The notes under the pieces: model-generated
The model's database searches: none
Seen by the model: the letters and a program-made list of their open reading frames with translations, nothing else
Told to the model about the DNA's origin: nothing
NCBI GenBank assembly: GCA_019648995.1
Contig: BLXT01000975.1
Span: 2,610,278-2,633,720, forward strand
From: Plakobranchus ocellatus
Taxonomy: Eukaryota > Mollusca > Gastropoda > Plakobranchidae
Direction: 5' to 3'
DNA: 23,443 nt
Position numbers and translations under genes: made by a program
Shown: one piece after another, positions 10,225 through 19,600 of the stretch
Layout of the letters: each line of letters begins with the position of its first letter
Position numbering within the stretch: the first letter of the stretch is position 1

Positions 10225-11037
10225 CTATTGAGGCCGTGATGTCTTGATGAATTTTTCAAAGGCGCTCTTCAAAAAAGCAAGTGTCCATGGTTCTTTTTCA
10301 GCGCTTTCTTGAAGTTCTTTCTTTGTGGTAAGACACCAAAGACAAAGATAAGTACCCTGAGGTCCAGACAAATTGAAGAATTTGCACAGAAAGTCATAAT
10401 CTCCGTGAAGCTTTCTTCTTTTGCCATTCCATTCAGTGTTTGGCAATTGTGTGATTTTTGTGCTCTAGTCTGTCATAAAGATTTTAAGGTTTTCATGTGT
10501 GTGTCCTTGACGCATGCTATGCCTATGAGATGTGTATTTGTTTTTGCATTGGGTTTGTCCAAATTGCCTACAGCCATACAAACTNAAGCTTCCCTTCCCG
10601 TGATCTGCGCCTATTTTAACCCAGATTTCATCTTCTGGGATTGTGCCTGAATGCCATGTCAATTGATTATTTTGTAGATAAGTGTCCAACAAATTTAAAA
10701 CTAATAAAAGACAGTTCTGTGTGTCTCTGATCGTTGCATATGGTTTTGATTTGATTTCTCCCTCCACATTAAACTCTTTACTTTCTACATTGACATATTT
10801 CACAATTAGCTGTTTGCCACATCTTCTTTTTCTGGCCTCATTGAAAAGGTTTAATCCAAATTCTTTTAGAAATTTTCTCTGGGTCCATAATTGACTCCAT
10901 GTGAGACACACTGTCTCTTTCATTGCAATGGCACTTTCTATTGACATCCCTGTCTTTTCCTTCACACCAGCTTTGCCACTTATTTCGCGTCGATCAGTGA
11001 TAGGCAGTAGTTTTAAATTCAGAAACTTGTTGAACAT
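10225..11037 (-). pseudogene. Transposase relic fragment: catalytic core part with GADHG and GDYDFLC blocks
   Basis: Two open fragments, 11037-10465 and 10446-10225, share one frame and are separated only by a TAG at 10465-10467. The piece from about 10577 to 10500 is off-frame: the alternative frame there reads VGNLDKPNAKTNTHLIGIAC, which fits the family context better, and the original frame resumes at HENLKIFMTD. The N at 10585 sits just before the shift. The GADHGKGS and HGDYDFLC acidic residues are the presumed first two catalytic positions (inference). Confidence 0.65.
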
Positions 11038-11790
11038 CAGATGAGGTTTTGGATGGGTCAGCTATCTGCTCTCTCATTTTCTGCACCAATTTTGCTCGTT
11101 TCTTTTTAGTTGGGGTTTTCACTGATTTACTCTTTCCTGAGGACTACTATTTTTTTTAACATTATTGGCGGACCCCTTGTTTTGCAGATGACTCTCTCTT
11201 GCGGGTTTTGGTATAATTTTCTCTTAACGAATCATGTGTGAAGCTCTTCTTCTATTATAGGTGTAAATGGTTCATTAGGTCTTTTCTTTGGCGTTTCTTG
11301 TAAAAAGTTGCTATAATGTTTGTCCATTGGGGATGTAGTGCTGTCAACCATTGTATGTGGTGTGGGCGAATGCAGTGGCACAAGACTGTCAGTTTCAAAA
11401 AATGAGGAGGATGGTGTGTTTTGGTTTGTGATCATTTCGCTGTCTCTGGACATGGGTGACGTTGGTTGCTCCCGAGGTGTTGTGATATGTGAAATTCGAC
11501 AGTCTGTTACGTACAATGAATCCATGTCAGGATTTTCAACAATTGTGTTAGAATCTTCAGCTTTGTGTGTCTCGTAGCTTTCATGTTGACTGCTTGTGAT
11601 TTCGTATGGTGCAATCTCATGTGGAACTACATCAGGGCAACAGAGAGTAGCAACGTTTTTCCTTCAGTCGAATGAAAACGATTGATGCTTGGCACATATG
11701 AAACAGTCTTCAATACTGATGTTTGAGTCGTATTCAATCCATACCTGGGCAGTTGTAGATACAATATCCTTCAAACTTTGAAGCATTCCT

Positions 11791-12018
11791 TTACTCTTTA
11801 TTTTTCTTTATCATTTTTAATTTAAAATGACACTCAGCGCACAATGTTGTTGAATGCTTGCTGGGAATATCATCGTCAATATTTATATCACATGTTAAAA
11901 AAATGTCATCTTTTTCATAAACGCAGAGGTTTTTTTCTCGAATCATTTTGCTTTCGATTCCATGAACGATTGCAACAAAGTCTACACAGTTCATTAACAC
12001 ATTTGTTGTGCTGTTCAA
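11791..12018 (-). pseudogene. Transposase relic fragment: N-terminal Cys/His region
   Basis: A 75-residue open fragment starting MNSTTNVLMNCVDFVAIVHG, with Cys and His residues ending in LCAECHFKLKMIKK. It looks like part of a zinc-binding N-terminal domain. The frame is lost in an A-rich stretch near 11800; one base of shift leads directly into the next fragment (11786 downward, MLQSLKDIVSTTAQVW, CFICAKH), so the two belong together. Confidence 0.6.
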
Positions 12019-13000
12019 TAGTATGAGCCATGACTGTCCAGTGGTTCAATTTAAAAATCTATTAGGAGTTCTTGAAATATTTATAATTTTTTATTATGAG
12101 TGAACTGTCTTGAGATAAACACAAATTCTGCTAAAATCTAGTAAAAGTGGAAAGTTCGTATCTTCATATACGAATACTATACTGATTATTCTTTACTACC
12201 TCTACTCTGCCATAGCTAATCTGATTTCCAGATCAAATTTACAACATTTTTCATACCTTAGGTTTAAGCTTTCCCCAAACTATATGTTATTTTAAAACAA
12301 AGAAATGTGGTGAGGGTCGTTTGAAAAAAAATTTTTAATTAAAAACAACGTCTAAAAACTTAAGCGTTCTGGCACATTTTACGCAAAGTAAAATTCAATC
12401 TTTCTAATTAAAATATATTTTAAGACTTTATACCGTTGGAGAGTGAAAGAAAAGAGCTTTACTATGATATCCAATATGAAAGTGTGCTCTGATAACAACG
12501 TTTGTAAATAGATAATAAAAACACAAGAAATTCACAAAATTCGTGACTTCATCGGCGGCAGAGCATAATAATCCACGCTAATCCACGCGCCTCGCCTGTG
12601 CCCATCCCACCCCGATAAGCTTATCTCTTGAGGGGCTTGCTGCCTCGCATTCTCCCTTCAAGGTAATTAATTACCTTGCACTGTCGGCAACTAAAAGTCA
12701 AGATTCTGGCCAAAATGAGCAACCGTGAGCATATAGTGCTTAAGTATCATTATAAGCCCATTCCACTGTTGATGTGATGCTTTGGTAATCAAGGCTACAC
12801 AGGATGACTCCACATTCCCCTTCTTCTATTCTCATTCTAAGAGTAGACCTGAAGAGTGTAAGGCCTTGAACTTAACTTCATTTTTAATTTTACAAATAAA
12901 AGCTAGCGAAAGGGGAATATTTGCAGTCTAATATGTCTCTCACATTCTTCCCTCTATATCTCTCAACATTTCCAAGAATACATATCCTCTTTCTCTTATT
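12019..13000. other. Intergenic DNA with a GC-rich block and palindromes
   Basis: Mostly AT-rich non-coding DNA right of the transposase relic. A less AT-rich block lies at about 12545-12720, with a short direct repeat (ATCCACG at 12571-12588), a 12-bp palindrome GATAAGCTTATC (12614-12625) and a 20-bp perfect palindrome (12659-12678). This block may be part of a repeat or transposon end. No gene seen. Confidence 0.4.
12659..12678. repeat. 20-bp perfect palindrome
   Basis: CAAGGTAATTAATTACCTTG is identical to its reverse complement. It lies in the GC-richer block between the transposon relic and the end of NFU1. Function unknown. Confidence 0.85.
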
Positions 13001-13569
13001 TCCACTAAATCACTGAATCAAACTCCACTTTTTATTTGATGAAGGAGGCAGTTTTAGATCAAACTTAACAATTTATTTCTCATAGGATTCATTTTGCCTT
13101 TTCTTCCTTCAAAAAAATTTTAAATGGATATTTTGTTGAGATAAAAACATCAAGAAACATCTCGTTAATATATAACAATAAATTCAAAGTTGCTCAAATT
13201 TTATTAAATCAACAACAAAGCTTATATTGAACTCGAAAAAAAAATCCACTTTTTCTATTATTACACATGTTGCAAGTTTTCACAGTAAATTTCCAGTTGA
13301 TGGGAATCAGACACGTGGAGAAAAAAAAATTAAAGGAAAAATTTAAGTCTGCCTAATCATTAGACAGTAAGACAAACCAATAGTCTAAAAATATGTAAAG
13401 CTTATCATCTTAAAATAGTTTTCATTGCAAAACTTTTAATTCATTTCAAATTCTGCTTGCAAAATGAGTTAATATAACACTATAAAGGTGCTGTAATCTC
13501 ATCACATTCATTTGTGTGGACACAATTACAAGTCCACTGGATTAATAGTTTTGGAATTTTCACATAAAA
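13001..13569 (-). other. Probable 3' UTR and 3' end region of NFU1
   Basis: This follows the NFU1 stop on the minus strand. AATAAA signals (minus strand) occur at 13200-13205, 13072-13077 and 13031-13036. The last has GT-rich sequence just below it (about 13000-13030), making it the likeliest end. No ORF of note. Confidence 0.4.
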
Positions 13570-13644
13570 TCAGGTCTTTTTGTTGAGTTGCTCTTCCAAT
13601 TTACGGAATTCTTCATTGGAAATAGCCTCTGCCTCATCGGTTAC
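13570..13644 (-). CDS. NFU1: NFU1 last coding exon
   Basis: Acceptor on the minus strand reads CCTCACAG just above 13644; stop TGA at 13572-13570. It encodes [20 protein letters not shown] then NKKT. The join [11 protein letters not shown] matches the acidic C-terminal end that follows GVEQV in NFU1 proteins. The tail is slightly longer and more basic than what I recall for the human protein. Confidence 0.88.
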   Translation of the reverse strand, partial: VTDEAEAISNEEFRKLEEQLNKKT

Positions 13645-16600
13645 CTGTGAGGAGACAGCAAGTATACAAACTACGTTAAAAGTAAAAAGGTAGAAGTCAA
13701 AGCAGCAATATGCAATAAAAATTAACTAGAAAAATAATTTTGATCTCACTATTATTACAGAACCCAAGTTCTTTGAAGCAATAAAGGTGCTTTTTTCTCT
13801 TAAATTGACCATTGCAAAACATAATTTTTTTTACCAGATATAAACAATATATCTCTTAATACATTATTTATTCATACATTTTTCATCCCTGGTCACAAAT
13901 CCTTTTAAAGATTGTAATAAATGTCAGAATCCCTTCTAATGTTAGTATGTAGTAATTCGAATGGTGCAATAAATATATAATATTTGCTGATTAACAAGGT
14001 GAGCCAAAAACCACACATAATTTTTAATATACACTGTATATGTTTCCTACCTATGACAATTATCCTCCACTTATAATATGATCAGGCTGTTGAATTTAAG
14101 TCACATAATATGTAGAGTTTGGCATAATTAGCAAAGCTAATTTCTTTAATCTCTTTCAAATTTTAAAGGATATGTAGATGTAATGTCTAGCTTTTTTTAT
14201 GTCAAGATATTGTTTGTGAAATTTTTGTTACATAAATTGTACATTAGATAAAAAATTTTATTCAGCTCTAGCCCTTGCAAATAATTTTGACTAATGATTG
14301 ATGTGACTGCACATCAAGTATCAGCATCTATGGGTTGTAAATATTAAATTTGGACTAATACATCAGAGAACAGAATAGATTTTTAAAAAAAATGTAGAAG
14401 CTTCTAAACTGTTGATATGCAGTAAAAATTACTAGCACACAGTTATCTCATTAATAACTGTTGATCCTTTATCTTATAAAAGAACAGCAAGATCTTTCAG
14501 CAGTTGGAGCCTTTTTGAAAATTAGTACCGTCATCCAAAACGTTGGAATCATCATATCCTTTCAATACTTTCATTATTTTTCTTTGTTATAAATCTGAAA
14601 ATATCAACATGTAATGTTTCTGTTGACGAAAGGCTCTGAGAAATTGCTTAGCTTCATCATATTATGTATATTATATATACCATAGTTTTAAGATAAAATT
14701 ATCAGAGGCAGAAGGGAAAAAAGTATGACTGCTAGAGGAATAAATGACCTATCAATATCATGGAAATTTTAAAATTGAGGTAATTCTTGGACATACAATG
14801 TATGCCATCAAAGCATTTTGTTACATGATTTAGGATGCACAATGCAGTTGTTTATCTTGTTTTTGAAGGGCTTAAACAATGATACAGTGCACTCTTGTTG
14901 TATAAGATATTTTGAAAAAACAACCCTTTTCACTCTTATCTCATGAAAAAGAACTCTGACATTTCAGCAAATGTAATTCAACTTCCTTTTTACCGTATAG
15001 AGATTAGAAGACCCTTTCCAAAGCTAATATTAATATGCGTTTCATTTTTTATTTTACACACTGGATGAAATTAGATTTTCAATCAAACATTGTGATAAGG
15101 ATATAATGCAGTATTTTAAAGCTGAGTGTGACAATTGGTTGCAGTGAATTGAGTCTATATTAAGATCTAGCCTACGCGCGGATGATGTCGTGATTTGGCC
15201 TTGTTTGCTTATAATGTTTGGTCAGATTTTGAAGTTAGACCTATTTTCAGTTTAATAGTATTATTATGCTTTAGTTTTGTTTACCTTTTTAGATCTAGGG
15301 ATCTCTAGATGATTCTCTAAGGTGTGAGGACATGGTTTACAAAAGCTGCCAGATCTTATGCCACATAGTAGGTAAGTGATGTTTATGTGTTAAGGGAAAA
15401 AGCCTCTTAAGCCAATATTTTTCCCTAACCGTGATTACATAATTGGGTGATACTACTTTACTCTGGAAAGAATTGTTTGTGATATAGTGATTAGTTAGCC
15501 TATGCTTTGCATAACTAGTATTTTCTTGAAGCTGTGGGCATTGGGTATATAAGAATGATTGTGAAATTCTTGTAGGAAGCTTACAAAGATCGTTGAGAGA
15601 TAAACTGCTGGTGTTAAGATAGCTTGTAGATTAGCTTGTAGATCTAATAAATGTTGGAAGTTAAATTGCTGTTCTGAAATTGTTCTTGATTCAAATTAAC
15701 AAACTTTTTGTTCAGTTTTTGCCAAAACTTCCAGCAATTTTCTGTTCTTCAGTATATTTAGAAGAATTCATGGTCAGTGTACTATTGAAGCTACAACTAA
15801 GCGATTTATGACACTTGGCTCAACTGTGTTAACAACATAAACATTAAATGAGTTTAAACATCAATTGGAGAAGGATATATAAAATCCTGAAGATAGGAGA
15901 AGGGTAAAATGAAAATCAGAAGGTAAAACCTACGGCATAATAGGAGGTTTTTTCAACACTTTTATTTTTACTAATTTAGCTACTGCGGAGGTTTTTTTTT
16001 CCTTCAAAGACCAGTAAGATAAAAAAGAATTATGCCTCTTACATATTATGCAATTAAAAAATTAAAAGGCCTTTTTTCATGAAAGTCCTGGAAACAATTA
16101 TAAAAAAGTTACCCTGTTAATTAAAATAATTTCCACAGTGTTTACAATTTTAATTTACAAGTGTTTGACCATTGCCATTTGAAGTAATCCAGTTGAGAAA
16201 AAAATTATCTGATACATTTTATGTCTTACCTGCTCAACTCCTAGCACCTCAGGTATGTAAAATTGTAACATGTTCTGAACACCACTCTTTAAAGTGACAA
16301 TAGAGCTGGGGCAACTGCTACATGACCCCTGCATCTTCAATTTGACAACACCTTTCTCAAATCCCTGGTTAGTGACAGAGGAAAAGAAAAGCAAAAAAGA
16401 TTTGTTACATGACAAATTGTCTGTCTGAATTATCCTGTTTATGTTTATGAGACTGAAACAAAAATGTGAAAGCAGCAAAATCACACATAGCTCCTGAATT
16501 TGAGCTTCCATTAAGATGTGCTACCATTCAAGACAATTCTGAGGAACATCACGTTAAAAAATGAGGAATATTAGATAAAAGTGTGGAGCAAACCTTAATA

Positions 16601-19600
16601 TGGTGAGAGGCTACACTGTGTGAGCAAAGAGTATACATTTAATATAACTAAACCCCAAAAAATGTTTTCAAAATCACAGAGATTACTTAAAGAAGGATGG
16701 AGTAGAGGATATGCCTAAAATATTAATGACAGGTTCTGTCTTAGACAGGGCAAAACACTAGGCCAACCTTCCAAACTCAGAGTGTATATATTCTGATCCA
16801 TAAATTTACCTTTAAATGTTTAGCAAATTGATCCTTGGATAATAAATTATGAAAGGAAAACTTGGCCCCTAATCCATCTACTTCTATCAAAATTTAAATT
16901 CTGCCACAATGACATGATTAATGCTAAGTTGCCACTTTCCATGTTACTATCTTAATTTTGCTATTCAAGCTTTTCTCACATAAATAATTTTTTGAAAAAT
17001 CTTCTTGTCCATTTGAATAATAATGTAGATCCTCCGTACATTCTTTCCAAAAATGCCCTGTCACTTAAATAATCGTTAAAAAATCTTCTCGTCCATTTGT
17101 ATAATAAAGTAGATCCTCTGTGCATTCTTTCCAATTAGGCACTGTCTCATTCAACGTGTGCAAAGTACTAGGCTAGTCCAAGACTGTGCCTAACTCACTC
17201 GCTCTGGACGTTTGTTTCGATATGTTGCAGGGACTTTCCTTGATTCAGAGAAATTCAGTTTAGTTTCATTTTCACGCATATATGATTGAGGGTAAAGGCT
17301 TTAGTGATCGAAATTAATTTAATTTGCTTGTTGTGATTGTAGAGAACATTAGATCTAGATTTAAAATGGCTTCTGCCAATGTCCCTACACCCTCCAGCCA
17401 AGATTTTGACTCTGATACCATAATTGCAGGCAGCAGTGGCTCAGAATTCGATCTAGGTCTATATAGTGACGATGATGGGTCTAATGGGGCTGAAAGTAGC
17501 ATTTACACTAGATCTAGAACAGACTCTCCCATAAGTTGGCGTGGCACCCCTGCAACTGATCAGGGATTTGGTGATTTTCAGTGGCAGTATTTAGTAGAAG
17601 AAGAGAATCTGAACCCTGTAGAGTTGAAAAAAAACTATAACATAATAACCCTCAAACTGTAAATGTAATGAGCAGTTCAGAAAAACAACACACCATGAGG
17701 TGAGCCAACCAAAACTTGAGGAATTTTATTTGACATTATTTGGTTTGTTATTAGTTGACTTGCATGCAAGTTTTTGTTTAATTTTTGCCCCCCAAAAAAC
17801 TGGTAAAACTGCGAACTGTCTGCAAAAAATTCAGTACAATGAAGTCCACATTCTTTTCATCTAAATTAAGCCACAATTTTCTCACACAAACACTCAAAGC
17901 TTTTTCTCTTTATTTCCTCATAAAATAAAAAATTAAAGTTGGTGGACCGTGTCATGTGACCTAATTTGCATAAATTTAATTATTCAAAATAATCTTTGGT
18001 TTGTCTTGAGTCTATCCCTAAAGTTTCATGACATTTGCTTGAATAGTTTAGAAGATACAATACTTCATGTGAAACCATCATAATTCCTTTGTTTTTCAAA
18101 AAAGGGCTCAGCAATGGGAGGGTATTTTAGGTTAACAGCTGTAGCAACGTAAGTGTTAATGATAACTAGCATACAGAAATAAAAGGTTTAAAAAAGAAAT
18201 AGTTATATAAATATTTATAAGAAATCAATGTCATGAACATAAAGACTTTCTACAAGAACTCGTCTTTGATGAAGAGCCGTAAAGAAATAAAAAAAAAAAA
18301 AAAAAACAACAAAAACTTTTTGGCATTATAATTTATATACCAGCGATAAGCGTGCGTATGAGTTGCAGAAGTGCAACTATAACAGTTGTAAAATAGACAA
18401 TAAATTCCTGATTTTTTCACACTTATGTTTTTTAAAAATACTACTATGAAAGTTAGAGAGTTTCATTCTAATTTTTTTTTTGATATATGTGTACTGGCCT
18501 GGGAAAAGGGCGGAATTATCGGAAATTTTACTTTTCCAGATGTTTATTTCTTCTAAAATTACTTCTTATGCCGTTTGATATGCTTTTTAAATTAAGCAAA
18601 TATCTTGATTAGTTAATCTTTAATGAATTTTTTCAGATGACAAACAACTGGATATTAAAATTGAGAAAAATGGCTTTAAAGATTTGGAAATGTTTTTTTT
18701 ATTATAACACAATGGAATCCAAAAAAAAAAAAAAAAACATAGAGAATATGCAGGAGGCTATTGTGCCTGTTCCCCTAAGTAGTGGCTGAGGTGGGAGAAC
18801 TATGTCAATTGTATGGGTGACTGCGCTGAAGGAACCGTCATCAATATCATTGACACCATCGGTCTCAACCAAGGATGAAATTAAATAAAATAATGTTGTG
18901 AAAGTTCATTACACTCATTGTTCACTAATTCTTGTAAATAAAACAAAAAATGTGTCATAATAGTAAAGAACTTATGACATTATCTCGGAATTTAAAAAAA
19001 GGGGATTCTTAATTTATGAAGATTAACAATGCCATTGATCCACATCTAAAACATTTCAACTCAACTTGACCAGTATAGATCCAAGAGATTATTCACAGCA
19101 TGAAGTCTATGTAAATTTTATACTTTTTAATGACACCTAAAACTAGATCTAGATCGTTATCTCTAAATTCTAATCTGGATCTAGATTTCTTTTTTTAAAA
19201 TATGTCTCTGCATCAAACGATCAGCTGTTATTGATATCTGGTGCCTGCATGTTTTCATTTAATCATATAGCAATTTATCAAAGAACAAAAATTAATACTA
19301 ATCTATAGAATCCAATTCGTCATCTGAGTTTGATTCCCTTTTATTCGTGAAATACTTAGTGACAACAGAAATTAAGTCCTCTCTATCTGTGTTGAAAGTC
19401 CTGAATTGAGGAGATGCCATTTTTTGCGAAGGTGGGTGACGTGGTTCTATTTTTATCTCACATTAATTTGAAATAAATAATAGTTAAGAAATAGATTAAA
19501 AAAGATGTGTGTTTTGTTGAATATTGTTGATCTAAGCCCATAATTACTCTAAAAAACGCCAGCTTTTTTGGTAGTGCGGATATTATTCACAACTTCAAAC

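Larger units (their letters stand above)
9810..12018 (-). pseudogene. Decayed DDE-type transposase gene (RAG1/Transib/KDZ-like blocks), DNA transposon relic
   Basis: Read on the minus strand, fragments follow one protein order. 12018-11791: Cys/His-bearing N-terminus (FVAIVHGIESK, LCAECHFKLK). 11786-11232: a second Cys pair (CFICAKH) and a Ser/Thr/Pro-rich linker. About 11140-11050: a basic KKKRAK patch in another frame. 11037-10465: core part 1 ending with VKIGADHGKGS. 10446-10225: HGDYDFLC then GTYLCLWCL. 10259-9810: a C-terminal part with KQHILESYCLPF and GLLGEQGGELIH. Acidic residues in GADHG, GDYDF and GEQGGE in this order, with CxxC after the second, fit an RNase H-fold DDE transposase. 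I recognise the block pattern from repeated uncharacterised proteins of cnidarians and molluscs, but cannot name the superfamily. Damage: a frameshift near 11800, stops at 11664-11666, 11232-11234 and 10465-10467, at least one shift at 11040-11231, two compensating shifts between about 10577 and 10500, and a shift near 10250. The part between the CLWCL and HILES blocks also looks shortened. It is certainly non-functional. Confidence 0.75.

Noticed and set aside
10309..10894. Plus-strand ORFs across the transposase relic
   Set aside because: They are reverse shadows of the minus-strand fragments that carry the recognisable motifs.
16155..16511. NFU1 exon as a single 118-residue ORF
   Set aside because: Only 16364-16230 matches NifU sequence; both sides continue past clear splice sites into unrelated sequence.
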